From NCBI RefSeq assembly GCF_014651695.1, contig NZ_BMXJ01000009.1:220571-259025 (forward strand): a DNA stretch of 38,455 bases, given 5' to 3'. The position numbers and the translations under genes were made by a program. Positions 8,477-17,927 of this stretch are shown here, piece by piece; within the stretch, counting starts at the first letter, position 1, and each line of letters begins with the position of its first letter. Source of the stretch: Nocardiopsis terrae (GTDB lineage: Bacteria; Actinomycetota; Actinomycetes; Streptosporangiales; Streptosporangiaceae). The notes beneath the pieces are model-generated. The model ran no database searches, was not told the DNA's origin, and saw only the letters and a list, made by a program, of their open reading frames with translations.

Positions 8477-11400
8477 GTGACCGAGGCCCACTCCCAGGAA
8501 ACACAGTCCCAGGAGACCGAAGGCCCCGGACCCGGCACCGAGGACGCGCGGTCGCTGGACGCGGGCACCTACGAGGTGCTCCGCGCCCGGCTCCGCGAAC
8601 AGACCGGTGAGCTGGCCCGGCGGACCGAGGAACTCAACAACCGCCGACTGGAGGTCTTCGGCTCCGCCGAACTCTCCCTGCGCGGCACCGAACGCATCCG
8701 GACCGAACACAACTGCGTGCCCCGGGACATCGTGAGCGTCGGACGCTCCGTCGGGGACGCCGCCGACGGGGACATGATCCTCTTCGGCTACAACGTCTAC
8801 ATCGGCATGCAGAGCCAGACACACGTCAGCGACGTGTTCTCCCTGCACCGGTACGAGCACGGCGGTGCCTCCTTCGAGTTCACCGACGCGCCCGAGGACG
8901 CCATCCCCGGGCTGCTCGCGCACGAGCGGTTCCGCCAGGAGTTCACCCAGCTCTACCGCTACTACCGGGACGCCCGCCTGCTGCAGCTGCGCCGGGTCGA
9001 GGACCGGCTCCTCGCCGTGTTCCAGACCGGCCCGCGCACCGAGGACGTGCGGGTCCTGCGATGGTCGGTGGCTCCCGACGGCGGGATCGCCTACCTGGAC
9101 GACCGCGGCGAACGCGACCACGTGTTCCCGCCCGCACACGACTTCGAGTGGACGGAGGCCACCCGCGAGGACCACGTCCAGGGGCGGCACCCGCACATCT
9201 CCGTCCGCGACACGCTGTTCGTGGAGACGGTCGGCGGCGACCTGACCGTCAAGATCGAGAACAACACCGAGGTCGGCGAGGGCGTCTACAGCGAACCCGT
9301 CGACGAACCGCTGCAGAGCCTGGCCGACGCCTCGGTGTACCACGCCCGGGTCGGCGCGCTCATCCTCCTGCGCGTCCTGCCCTACAACGAGACGACCTGG
9401 CGCCACCTGGTCTTCAACACGCGCACCAAGGAGGTCGAGCGCCTCGACGGCATCGGCCAGTCCTGCCAGCGCCTGCCCGACGACCAGGGGCTCATCTTCC
9501 CCGGCGGCTACTACCTGGCCACCGGGGTCGCGCGGACCTTCGACACCGACGTCACCGACCTGGAGTTCGAGCGGGTGGTGCGCTCGCCCAACGGCGAGGA
9601 CGTCCTGTACGTCTTCCACTCAAGGGCGGACGGCCGCAGCCTGCTGCTGTCGTACAACACCATCCGCAAGGAGGTCGCCAACCCCATCGTCTGCCACGGC
9701 TACTCGCTGTTCGACGACGGGACGATGACGGTCTTCCGCGACAACTCGGGGGAGCCCACCCGGGTGCACCCCATGCAGGTGTGGCAGACCCCGTACGTGT
9801 CCGACGTGTACGCGGCCGCGCAACCGGTCGGCACCGGTCCGCTGGAGCGGATCGGCAACGCCGAACTGGTCCAGGGCGTGTCCGAGTGCCTGTCGGTGGC
9901 GCGCATCGCCGAGGACATGCGGCCCTCCACCGAGGTGTTCGAGGCGCTCATCGCGTCCTGCCGCCGGGTCCTGGACCGGTTCCACTGGCTGGGCGAGGCG
10001 GAACTGGGCGACCTGGCCGCCCCGCTGGGCGAGGTGCGCTCCACCGCGGAGCGGGTCCTGGACGAGTTCGAGACCGTCCAGGAGCTCACCCGGCAGGCCG
10101 ACGAGAGCCTCCGTGAGACCGAGGAGAGGGTCACCGCGCTCATCCGCCGGTCCCGGGGCGAGACCCCGCGCTCGGCGGAGGGGTGGGTGGGCCGGCTGAC
10201 CGACCTGCGCCGCGCCCAGGGGCAGGCCGCCACGCTGCGCGAGATGCGCTACGCGGACACCGGCCGGATCGACGCGGTCGAGGAGGGCCTCGGCGAGGAG
10301 ACCGCCTCCGTCGGGCGCCGCACCGTGGCCTTCCTCGAACAGGACGACGCCTTCGACGGCTACCACGCCGAGGTGGACCGGCTCGTCGAGGAGGCCGAGG
10401 CCCTGGACGCGGTCAGCGCCGCCACCGCGGTCGGCGAACGGATCGCCGAACAGACCGAGGGCCTCCAGGTCGTCACCGAGGTGATCGGCTCCCTCGACAT
10501 CGGTGACGCCCAGGTCCGCACCCGCATCCTGGAACGGATCAGCGAGGTGATGGCCGGGGTCAACCGGGCCCGCGCCACACTGGAGTCACGGCGCGGGGAG
10601 CTGCTCGCCCTGGAGGGCCGGGCCGAGTTCGCCGCCGAGTTCGCGCTGCTGGGGCAGGCCATCACCGGGGCTATCGCCGCCGCGGACACCCCGGAGCACT
10701 GCGACGAGCAGCTCGGCCGGATCATGCTCCAACTGGAGAACCTGGAGTCGCGCTTCGCCGAGTTCGACGACTTCCTCCAGGAGCTGTCGGACAAACGCGA
10801 GGACGTCTACGAGGCCTTCTCCACCCGCAAGCAGGCGCTGGTCGACGAGCGCTCCCGGCGGGCCGACCGCCTGGCCTCCTCGGCCGCCCGGGTGCTGGAG
10901 GGCGTGCACCGGCGGATCGCGGCGCTGACCACTCTGGAGGACATCAACACCTACTTCGCCTCGGACGCGATGGTGGCGCGGCTGCGCCGCACCGTCGAGG
11001 AGATGCGCGAACTCGGCGAGACCGTGCGCGCCGAGGAGCTCCAGGGCCAGGTCCTGGCCGCCCGGCAGGAGGCGGGGCGGGCCCTGCGGGACCGCACCGA
11101 CCTGTTCGAGGGCGGCGCCGGAGGAGAGACCGTCCGGCTGGGCAGGCACCGGTTCGCGGTCAACACCCAGCCGATCGACCTCACCCTCACCCCGCACGAC
11201 GGACACATGTCGGTGGCCGTCACCGGCACCGACTTCCGGACGCCCGTCACCGACGAGGCCTTCCAGCAGACCAGGCACCTGTGGGACCGGCTGCTGGTCT
11301 CGGAGAGCCCCGAGGTGTACCGGGCCGAGTACCTGGCCACCTCGATCCTGGCGGCGGCCGAGGAGGGGGCCGAGGGTCTGACTCTCGACGCCCTGCACGA

Positions 11401-13549
11401 CGCGGAGCTGCACGCCGAGAACGGGGACTCGCTGCGGTCCCTGGTGCGCGGGGTCGCGGAGTCCCGGTACGACGAGGGGTACGAGCGGGGCGTGCACGAC
11501 CACGACGCCGCCCGGATCCTCTCCGCGCTGTTGCGGCTGCGCACCGGGGCGGGTCTGCTGCGCTATCCCGGACAGGCCCGGGCCGTCGCCCAGCTGTTCT
11601 GGGCACACGGCACCGACAAGGGTCAGCGGTCGGCCTGGAAGACGCGGGCGTCCTCGCTGGCACGGGCCCGGAGCGTGTTCGGCGCGCGCAGGTCCGCGGC
11701 GATCGACGGGCTGCGCGGCGAACTCGCCGAGGGTGTGGACGCCTTCCTCACCGACACCGGCCTGTACCAGGACGTCGACCTGGAGCTGGTGGGCGACTAC
11801 CTGTTCGAGGAGCTGGCCGCGGACGGGCCCGCCGAGCGCGGGTTCGTCTCGGGTGCGGGCGCCCGCCAGCTCCTGGACCGGTTCCACCGGGCGCTGGGCA
11901 GCACCAGGGAGACCACCCGCACGTCCTTCGAGGAGGACCTGCGCAGGCTCGACGGCGACCTGGCCGCACGGCACCAGCTGGTGACGGCGTGGCTGGAGGC
12001 GTACGCGACCACCCTGGAGGAGCCCCCGGCCCCGGGCGCCCTGCCCGAGGCCGCGGCGATCGCCCTGACCGGGGGGACCTCCCCCGACCGGGGCGAGGGC
12101 GTCGAACGGTACGAGTCCTCGGCTGCGGTGAGCGAGCACGTCGCGGGTCTGCTGGGTGCGCACCCGCGGATCAGCGAGCGCTCGATGGAGGTCCGGCTCG
12201 ACGAGATCCTGCCGCGCACCCGGCGGTTCCGGACCCTGGACGTACCCGCCTACCGGGACTTCCAGCGCAGACGGAACCTGCTGGTGGCCCGGGAGCGCGA
12301 ACGCCTGCGGTTGGCGGAGTACAGGCCGAAGGTGATGAGCGGGTTCGTGCGCAACCGGCTGCTCGACGAGTCCTACCTGCCGCTCATCGGCGACAACCTC
12401 GCCAAACAGCTGGGCGCGGCCGGAGACGACAAACGCACCGACCAGAGCGGCCTGCTGCTGCTCATCTCACCGCCCGGCTACGGCAAGACCACCCTGATGG
12501 AGTACGTGGCCAGCCGGCTCGGCCTGGTGTTCGTCAAGGTCAACGGACCGGCGCTGGGGCACTCGGTGACCTCGCTGGACCCGGCCGAGGCCCCGGACGC
12601 CACCTCCCGGCAGGAGATCGAGAAGATCTCCTTCGCGCTGGAGATGGGCAGCAACACCATGCTGTACCTGGACGACATCCAGCACACCAACCCGGAGCTG
12701 CTGCAGAAGTTCATCTCCCTGTGCGACGGGCAGCGCCGGATGGAAGGGGTCTGGGAGGGCCGGACCCGGACCTACGACCTGCGCGGCAAGAGGTTCGCGG
12801 TGTGCATGGCCGGCAACCCCTACACCGAGCAGGGCAAACGGTTCCGGATCCCGGACATGCTCGCCAACCGCGCCGACGTGTACAACCTGGGCGACGTGCT
12901 GTCCGGCAAGGAGGAGCTGTTCGCGCTCAGCTACATCGAGAACGCGCTCACCTCCAACCAGACGCTGTCCCCGCTGTCCACCCGGGACCGGGAGGACGTG
13001 TACACGTTCGTGCGGATGGCCCGGGGCAGGGCGCGGGGGGACGAACCGGTCGGCACGGACCGGTTGAAGCACCCGTACTCGGCGGCGGAGGTGGACCGGA
13101 TCGTGTCGGTCCTGCGGAAGCTGCTGCGGGTGCAGGAGGTGGTGCTGGCCAACAACCAGGCCTACATCGCATCGGCGGCCCAGTCCGAGGACGCCCGGAC
13201 CGAGCCCCCGTTCCAGCTCCAGGGCTCCTACCGGAACATGAACCGGCTCGCGGAGAAGATCGTCCCGGTCATGAACGACGCCGAGGTGGAGGCCGTCATC
13301 GACGACCACTACCTCGGTGAGGCCCAGACCCTGACGTCCGGGGCCGAAGCCAACCTGCTGAAACTGGCCGAGCTGCGCGGGGTGATGACGCCCGAGCAGG
13401 AGACGCGCTGGAGGGAGGTCAAGGAGGGCTTCCGCAGGGGCCGCGCCCTGGGCGGGTCCGACGACGACCCGATGACCAGGGCCATCGGCGCGATGGGGCT
13501 GCTGGCCGACCGGGTCGGCGAGATCGGTACGGCACTCGAACGCGACTGA
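8477..13549 (+). CDS. Giant DUF3686-type AAA ATPase
   Basis: 1690 residues from GTG 8477 (GAGGTAG upstream). The N-terminal third is beta-rich, with repeated strand patterns that could form a propeller-like fold (about 90-440). Long helical and coiled-coil segments follow (about 450-870), then a middle domain and a C-terminal AAA module. Walker A is PGYGKTT at about 1333-1339 and Walker B is LYLDD at 1396-1400, followed by the sensor-like stretch FAVCMAGNPYTEQGKRFRIP. The layout fits DUF3686, annotated in databases as an ATPase involved in DNA repair; that name is not evidence of function. Placement straight after a flotillin suggests a membrane-associated remodelling ATPase. It ends at a strong hairpin. 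Confidence 0.8.
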   Translation: MTEAHSQETQSQETEGPGPGTEDARSLDAGTYEVLRARLREQTGELARRTEELNNRRLEVFGSAELSLRGTERIRTEHNCVPRDIVSVGRSVGDAADGDMILFGYNVYIGMQSQTHVSDVFSLHRYEHGGASFEFTDAPEDAIPGLLAHERFRQEFTQLYRYYRDARLLQLRRVEDRLLAVFQTGPRTEDVRVLRWSVAPDGGIAYLDDRGERDHVFPPAHDFEWTEATREDHVQGRHPHISVRDTLFVETVGGDLTVKIENNTEVGEGVYSEPVDEPLQSLADASVYHARVGALILLRVLPYNETTWRHLVFNTRTKEVERLDGIGQSCQRLPDDQGLIFPGGYYLATGVARTFDTDVTDLEFERVVRSPNGEDVLYVFHSRADGRSLLLSYNTIRKEVANPIVCHGYSLFDDGTMTVFRDNSGEPTRVHPMQVWQTPYVSDVYAAAQPVGTGPLERIGNAELVQGVSECLSVARIAEDMRPSTEVFEALIASCRRVLDRFHWLGEAELGDLAAPLGEVRSTAERVLDEFETVQELTRQADESLRETEERVTALIRRSRGETPRSAEGWVGRLTDLRRAQGQAATLREMRYADTGRIDAVEEGLGEETASVGRRTVAFLEQDDAFDGYHAEVDRLVEEAEALDAVSAATAVGERIAEQTEGLQVVTEVIGSLDIGDAQVRTRILERISEVMAGVNRARATLESRRGELLALEGRAEFAAEFALLGQAITGAIAAADTPEHCDEQLGRIMLQLENLESRFAEFDDFLQELSDKREDVYEAFSTRKQALVDERSRRADRLASSAARVLEGVHRRIAALTTLEDINTYFASDAMVARLRRTVEEMRELGETVRAEELQGQVLAARQEAGRALRDRTDLFEGGAGGETVRLGRHRFAVNTQPIDLTLTPHDGHMSVAVTGTDFRTPVTDEAFQQTRHLWDRLLVSESPEVYRAEYLATSILAAAEEGAEGLTLDALHDAELHAENGDSLRSLVRGVAESRYDEGYERGVHDHDAARILSALLRLRTGAGLLRYPGQARAVAQLFWAHGTDKGQRSAWKTRASSLARARSVFGARRSAAIDGLRGELAEGVDAFLTDTGLYQDVDLELVGDYLFEELAADGPAERGFVSGAGARQLLDRFHRALGSTRETTRTSFEEDLRRLDGDLAARHQLVTAWLEAYATTLEEPPAPGALPEAAAIALTGGTSPDRGEGVERYESSAAVSEHVAGLLGAHPRISERSMEVRLDEILPRTRRFRTLDVPAYRDFQRRRNLLVARERERLRLAEYRPKVMSGFVRNRLLDESYLPLIGDNLAKQLGAAGDDKRTDQSGLLLLISPPGYGKTTLMEYVASRLGLVFVKVNGPALGHSVTSLDPAEAPDATSRQEIEKISFALEMGSNTMLYLDDIQHTNPELLQKFISLCDGQRRMEGVWEGRTRTYDLRGKRFAVCMAGNPYTEQGKRFRIPDMLANRADVYNLGDVLSGKEELFALSYIENALTSNQTLSPLSTRDREDVYTFVRMARGRARGDEPVGTDRLKHPYSAAEVDRIVSVLRKLLRVQEVVLANNQAYIASAAQSEDARTEPPFQLQGSYRNMNRLAEKIVPVMNDAEVEAVIDDHYLGEAQTLTSGAEANLLKLAELRGVMTPEQETRWREVKEGFRRGRALGGSDDDPMTRAIGAMGLLADRVGEIGTALERD

Positions 13550-13570
13550 CCGCGATGACGGCTGAACACG

Positions 13571-13604
13571 GCCTCGGGGCCGGGCACGCGCCCGGCCCCG
13601 AGGC
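13571..13604 (+). terminator. Strong terminator hairpin after the ATPase gene
   Basis: GCCTCGGGGCCGGG (13571-13584) pairs perfectly with CCCGGCCCCGAGGC (13591-13604) around a CACGCG loop, giving a 14-bp stem. It lies 21 bp after the stop of the DUF3686 gene and before the convergent hydrolase gene. There is no T-run. Confidence 0.7.
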
Positions 13605-13722
13605 ATCTCCGGCGGAGGAGACCGGGCGAGTGATCGCGGACCGGGAGTCGGCGTCGGCGGGGGACGACGAGGTGTATCGCTGGGACCGTTCGCCTCGCCG
13701 GAGTGGTGACCGGCCGGGGTGG

Positions 13723-14583
13723 CTAACCGGGCGCGGTGTGTTCGGCGATCGCCCCGACCACCTCGTCCCAGCGCTCCGGCGGCGGGTGCTGGTGGCCCAC
13801 GCCGGAGACCAGGTGCAGGCGGGCGCCGGGGATCTCGGCCGCGAGGGCCTCGCCGTGCCGCCAGGGGAAGAGCGGGTCCTCCCTCCCGTGCAGCACGAGG
13901 GTGGGCGCGGTGATCTCGCCGAGCCGGTCACCCAGGGACGACCCTCCGACCAGCCAGTGGTTGGCCGCGGAGGCCATGCCGCCGCCGCGCTCCATCGACC
14001 GCGTCACGATCCGCCGGATCCGGTCCGGGTCGACCGGGGCGTCTCCGGCGAAGACGTACTCGGTGGTGACCATGTACTCGGCCACCGACTCCCGGTCGTC
14101 CCAGTCGGGGTCGGGCGGCGGGTCGGCGAACGACTTCGAGACGGCGGCGCTGGGCGGCGGCAGGTCCGGGTGCCGGTCCCCGGGACCCACCGACGTGGTG
14201 GACATCAGGGTCAGTGACGCGACCCGGTCGGCGTTCCACACACCGAGGTACTGGGCGATGCCGCCGCCCGAGGAGATACCCACGATGTGCGCTCGGGGCA
14301 GCCCCCAGCCGTCCAGTACACCGACGGCGTCGTGGATGAGCGCGTCCCCGGAGTAGCCGGGCTCACCGACCGGGAACCGGGTCGACCGCCCGGTGTCCCT
14401 GCTGTCGTAGCGCACGACGAAGCGTCCCGTGGCGGCGAGGCGCTCGCAGAACCCGTCCTCCCACCAGTCCATCGACGTCTCGTTCCCGGCGATCAACAGG
14501 ATCGGCGGGTGCTCGGCGCCCCCGAAGGACTGCGTGCAGAGCTCCACGTCGCCCGCCTGGATCAGCCGTTCTTCGGATCGCAT
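13723..14583 (-). CDS. Alpha/beta hydrolase
   Basis: 286 residues from ATG 14583. The longer frame adds an unconserved N-terminus, and GGGGGG lies just before this ATG. The fold elements are LLIAGNETSMDWW (oxyanion region), VVRYDSRDTGRS, and the nucleophile elbow GISSG with Ser104. The acid-loop motif HGREDPLFP carries an Asp, and SGVGHQHPP supplies the catalytic His. This matches the broad alpha/beta hydrolase family, including TAP-like and aclacinomycin methylesterase-like enzymes whose DxRDxGxS motif resembles the one here. The substrate is unknown. It is likely transcribed separately from the XRE gene upstream. Confidence 0.85.
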   Translation of the reverse strand: MRSEERLIQAGDVELCTQSFGGAEHPPILLIAGNETSMDWWEDGFCERLAATGRFVVRYDSRDTGRSTRFPVGEPGYSGDALIHDAVGVLDGWGLPRAHIVGISSGGGIAQYLGVWNADRVASLTLMSTTSVGPGDRHPDLPPPSAAVSKSFADPPPDPDWDDRESVAEYMVTTEYVFAGDAPVDPDRIRRIVTRSMERGGGMASAANHWLVGGSSLGDRLGEITAPTLVLHGREDPLFPWRHGEALAAEIPGARLHLVSGVGHQHPPPERWDEVVGAIAEHTAPG

Positions 14584-14682
14584 CGGTGCCCCCCGGTTTC
14601 GCGTGGTGAAGCTGCTTTGGTTCGGTGGACGCCGGTGGGTGGTGTCAACCCGTCGAAGCAGCATCACTTCCGTTTCGGACAG

Positions 14683-14985
14683 TCAGACGATGGGGAAGCT
14701 TTCGCCTCCGATCTCCATCGTCACGCTGAGCTTCCCCCCGAGCGCCTCCACATACTTGCGTAGGGTGTCGACCTCCGTGTGGTCGATCTCCCCGCGTTCG
14801 ATGTTGGAGACTCTGCTCTGGCTGACGTTCAGCTGTCGGGAGAGCTGCACCTGAGTGAGCTCGGCCGCCTCCCTGAGTTCACGCAGCCGGTAGGCCCGTA
14901 CCTCGTCCAGTAGGCGCTGCTTGTGCCGGTCCACCGCTTCGCGATCGACGGGACGCTTGGCCAGCATGTCTCGAAGGTCCGTCAT
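14683..14985 (-). CDS. XRE-family antitoxin-like HTH protein
   Basis: 100 residues from ATG 14985, with a strong AAGAGGAGGG upstream. The helix-turn-helix is LREAAELTQVQLSRQLNVSQ and continues SRVSNIERGEIDHTEVDTLRKYVEALGG, the form of HigA/Rv2022-type antitoxins paired with RelE/HigB-like toxins. A toxin normally precedes such a gene. Here the upstream reading frame (14985-15116) shares a TGATG junction with it but encodes only 43 residues of a toxin N-terminus. It therefore looks like an orphan antitoxin that may now autoregulate or act on other loci. Confidence 0.8.
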   Translation of the reverse strand: MTDLRDMLAKRPVDREAVDRHKQRLLDEVRAYRLRELREAAELTQVQLSRQLNVSQSRVSNIERGEIDHTEVDTLRKYVEALGGKLSVTMEIGGESFPIV

Positions 14986-15116
14986 CAGTGCCCTCCTCTT
15001 CCCGGCCCGTGCGCGGCCAGCACTTCGAGTGCCGCGATCACTTGCTCGTAGGAGCCCTGACCCGGGGCTTCCAGCCATGGTTCGATGAGTTCCAGTTCGA
15101 TTTCCCACACCAGCAT
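14985..15116 (-). pseudogene. Truncated RelE/HigB-like toxin remnant
   Basis: A 43-codon frame from ATG 15116, reading MLVWEIELELIEPWLEAPGQ and then GSYEQVIAALEVLAAHGPGR before GGH and a stop. RelE/HigB-type toxins of this class start with W.VEL...V..WL......Y..V..AL..LAEHGP and continue for about another 60-70 residues that carry the catalytic basic residues. Those are missing: the frame stops just after the HGP turn. The stop overlaps the antitoxin start as TGATG, so translational coupling has been kept. An internal deletion that preserved the junction would explain this. Confidence 0.6.
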
Positions 15117-15176
15117 AGGTATATAACGCACAGGTTGTAAAGGCTGGTCATTCGGGGAAACCTGCCTCCGGAGACG

Positions 15177-17228
15177 TCACCAGGCGGTCGTGGTGAGGAG
15201 GTGTTTCTCCAGTTCCGGAGCGAGGGTGCGCATGTAGGTGGTGGTGATGTGGCTGCTGTCCCAGTAGACGAGGACGTTGCCGACGACGGGGCTGCAGGAC
15301 CCGGGTTCGCAGAAGTGGTCGGTCAGGTCGAGGACGGTGACGTTCGGGGGGAGTTCGACGCCGTCCAGCGGTGACTCCTCGGCCATCGACTCCGAGGGGG
15401 AGGCCGTGCACTCCTGCGGGGTGGCGGCGGAGAGGCAGTCGGGGGCGTCGAAGGGCAGGCGCGGGGTGTCGCGGACGGCGACGACCTCGACGCCGAGGGA
15501 ATCCAGTTCCCGCCAGCGGTCGACGTAGCCGTCCACCACGGTCTCCGTACCGAAGCCCGCGGAGGTGTCCAGGCTCGTGGTGGTGCCGGTGGTGAACACC
15601 GCGTCGGGGCGGAGGGTTTCGAGTTCGGCCATGACGGCCCGGTTCCACTCGGCGCACGCGGTGTAGGGCTCGCCCTTGTAGAGCTGCGGCGCGTCGGTGA
15701 ACAGGCAGGCGCCCTTGGTGATGTTGACCAGCCGCCAGTTCCGCCGTTGCGCGATCTGTTCCAGGGCGGGGAACCAGTGGGCGGCGTGGGAGCCGCCGAC
15801 CAGGGCGATGGTGCGCTCGGCCTCCTCCGCGTCCTCGGTCCCGTAGACACAGGTGAGCACCTCGGTGCCGGAGGTGGACTGGTTACAGCCGTCGTCGTAG
15901 GTGACGGGGACGTCCTGTGCGGCGGAGGCCGGGGGCGGATGAACCGGGTCGGGGTACTCGCCGTGGTCTCCGGTGAGCAGCGCGGCCGCGCCGGGGTAGC
16001 GGGCCGGGTCGGTGAGCAGCGCCTCCAGTTGCCGTTGCTGGGCGTCCATCCGGGCTGTCCACAGGCCTGTGGACAGCAGCAGGGGAACCAGGCAGGCGGC
16101 GGCGACCAGCGGGGCACGCACCGGCCCCCGGCCGACGGCGACGATCCGGTCCGAGAGCGGGGTGGTCGCCGCGGCGAGAACGGCCGAGAGGGCGAGGACG
16201 GCGGCGCCGCCGAGCGGGCCGGCGAGGGTGCGGTCGGCGACCGCCAGGTAGAACACCAGCACCGGCCAGTGCCACAGATACAGGGCGTAGGAGATCGAAC
16301 CCAGGTAGCGCAACGGGCGAAGGGTGAGCCAGCGGTCGGCGCCCCAGGGTGAGCCGGTGGTTCCGGCGACCACGACCGCGGCCGCCGCCAGGGTCGGCCA
16401 CAGGGCCGCGTAGCCGGGGAAGACCGTGGACACCTGGAGGAGCACACCGCACAGGACCAGGGCGGCCAGACCGAGCCAGCCCAGCAGGACACGGACGGCC
16501 CGGGGCGGGTTCAGGTACGGCAGGAGGAGCGCGAGCAGGCCGCCGAGGGCGAACTCCCACAGGCGCGCCCCCGTGTCGAAGTACGCCCACGGCTGGTCCG
16601 TGCGGGTCATGAACACCGAGTAGGCGAGCGAGAGGGCGAGGACCGCGCCCAGGACGACGAGGAGCACCCGGTACGGGGTGTGACCGCGTCGGGCGGCCCA
16701 CCACACGGCCAGGCCGATCACCACCGGCCACAGCAGGTAGAACTGCCCCTGGACGGACAGCGACCAGAAGTGCTGGAAGGGCCCGGTCCCCTCGTCGCGG
16801 GCCAGGTAGTCGACCGACCCGAGGGCCAGGTGCCAGTTCTGGTGGTAGAACGCGGCGGCGAGTGCCTCGCCGATCGCGTCGCGCCAGCGGGCCTCGGGGA
16901 GCAGGAGGCGGGCACCCGCCAGGGACACCGTGATCACCAGGGCCGCGGTGGGGATCAGGCGCGCGGCCAGGCGGCTCAGGAAGGCGCCGTAGCGCAGGCT
17001 GCCGCGTTCGGCCGCGCGCACCAGGGAACCGGTGATGAGGAAGCCGGTGATCAGCAGGAAGACGTCGACGCCGCCGGAGACCCGACCGAACCAGACGTGG
17101 TAGACGGCCACGAGGAGGACGGCGACCGCACGTAGGCCGTCGATCTCCTGGCGGTGACCGGTCTTCGAGGGAAGGGCGCTGCCGGCGCGGGGGGCGACGG
17201 GGCGCGAGTCGGGTCTGATCGCTTTCAC
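15177..17228 (-). CDS. OafA/YrhL-type acyltransferase with SGNH domain
   Basis: 683 residues from GTG 17228. The N-terminal part (about 28-400) has the membrane acyltransferase-3 pattern: QEIDGLRAVAVLLVAVYHV with its His, then GGVDVFLLITGFLI, RLIPTAALV and FWSLSVQGQFYLLWP, with about ten hydrophobic helices. The C-terminal part (about 455-675) is an SGNH domain with VGGSHAAHWFPAL (Ser and His block) and YWDSSHITTTY (Asp/His block). This class O-acetylates cell-surface sugars, peptidoglycan or exopolysaccharide, using cytosolic acetyl-CoA and an outward-facing SGNH domain. No clear ribosome site precedes the start. A degraded copy of the 5' end of such a gene lies at 19143-19247. Confidence 0.9.
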   Translation of the reverse strand: MKAIRPDSRPVAPRAGSALPSKTGHRQEIDGLRAVAVLLVAVYHVWFGRVSGGVDVFLLITGFLITGSLVRAAERGSLRYGAFLSRLAARLIPTAALVITVSLAGARLLLPEARWRDAIGEALAAAFYHQNWHLALGSVDYLARDEGTGPFQHFWSLSVQGQFYLLWPVVIGLAVWWAARRGHTPYRVLLVVLGAVLALSLAYSVFMTRTDQPWAYFDTGARLWEFALGGLLALLLPYLNPPRAVRVLLGWLGLAALVLCGVLLQVSTVFPGYAALWPTLAAAAVVVAGTTGSPWGADRWLTLRPLRYLGSISYALYLWHWPVLVFYLAVADRTLAGPLGGAAVLALSAVLAAATTPLSDRIVAVGRGPVRAPLVAAACLVPLLLSTGLWTARMDAQQRQLEALLTDPARYPGAAALLTGDHGEYPDPVHPPPASAAQDVPVTYDDGCNQSTSGTEVLTCVYGTEDAEEAERTIALVGGSHAAHWFPALEQIAQRRNWRLVNITKGACLFTDAPQLYKGEPYTACAEWNRAVMAELETLRPDAVFTTGTTTSLDTSAGFGTETVVDGYVDRWRELDSLGVEVVAVRDTPRLPFDAPDCLSAATPQECTASPSESMAEESPLDGVELPPNVTVLDLTDHFCEPGSCSPVVGNVLVYWDSSHITTTYMRTLAPELEKHLLTTTAW

Positions 17229-17330
17229 GAGGAGACCAGACTCGCGGCCCCGTGTGACTGCCCGGGATACGAAAGCTGACGTCCACGGAAACCCGCAGGG
17301 AAACGGAGTCCCGTACGGGTTGGGCGGGGT

Positions 17331-17760
17331 TCAGAGGAGGCCGGCTGCCCGGAAGACCCCCTGACCGATCGTCTCCGCGGCTGCCAGTCCGAGCAGGAGT
17401 GTGGCGCTCACGGCGACCGCGGGCCAGTCCTTCCGGCGGCGCGGGGCCCGGTGACGGCCCCGCCGGGTACCGGGCACCGGTTCCACGAGGGCGTGTACCT
17501 TCGCCCGGACCTGTTCGGTTTCCCGGGCCTCTCGCCCGGCCTGTTCACGACGTTGTCGGGTCACGTGCATCCAGTGCGGAAGCTCGCCGCGCTCGATCAT
17601 GTAGGCGAGCCGGGTGGGAGTGCCGCGCTTCGGAGTGGATGCGGGGGTTGGCGGCGAAGGCACGCACACGCCCGGCCCTGCGGGGACGGCGGCGACGCAG
17701 GATCTCGGTAGCGCGGTAGCGCACAGAGGCCAGCTCAGACAGGTTCAAGCAACGCGGCAT
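17331..17760 (-). pseudogene. Small membrane-anchored protein gene with apparent frameshift
   Basis: A frame from ATG 17760 (good AGGAG site upstream) reads MPRCLNLSELASVRYRATEI with coding-like third positions to about 17635. It then becomes poor, while the frame one base over takes up coding-like sequence at about 17615 (TRLAYMIERGELPHWMHVTR) and continues to a stop at 17331. The second part has a basic middle (about 50 residues) and a hydrophobic end WPAVAVSATLLLGLAAAETI, a probable C-terminal membrane anchor. The simplest reading is one gene of about 140 codons broken by a frameshift between 17615 and 17640. A 112-residue protein starting at 17669 is the alternative. The family is not recognised. 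Confidence 0.45.
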
Positions 17761-17927
17761 AGCGCGGCTCCTGGTATTCGGATGCCGCTGAGTGAGGGCG
17801 GCATAGACGAACGCGGATAACCATCATGCGATACGTGCAATGCTTTTCACAAGATGTGATTCGCATCTGGGTGATATGTCTGATTCCCTTTGCCTGGCCT
17901 ATGATCAGGCGGGCCAGGAGGTGACAC

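Noticed and set aside
9061..13320. Long open frames in other phases and on the minus strand across the DUF3686 gene
   Set aside because: They are Arg/Pro/Gly-rich, lack domains and arise from the GC-rich third positions of the real gene.
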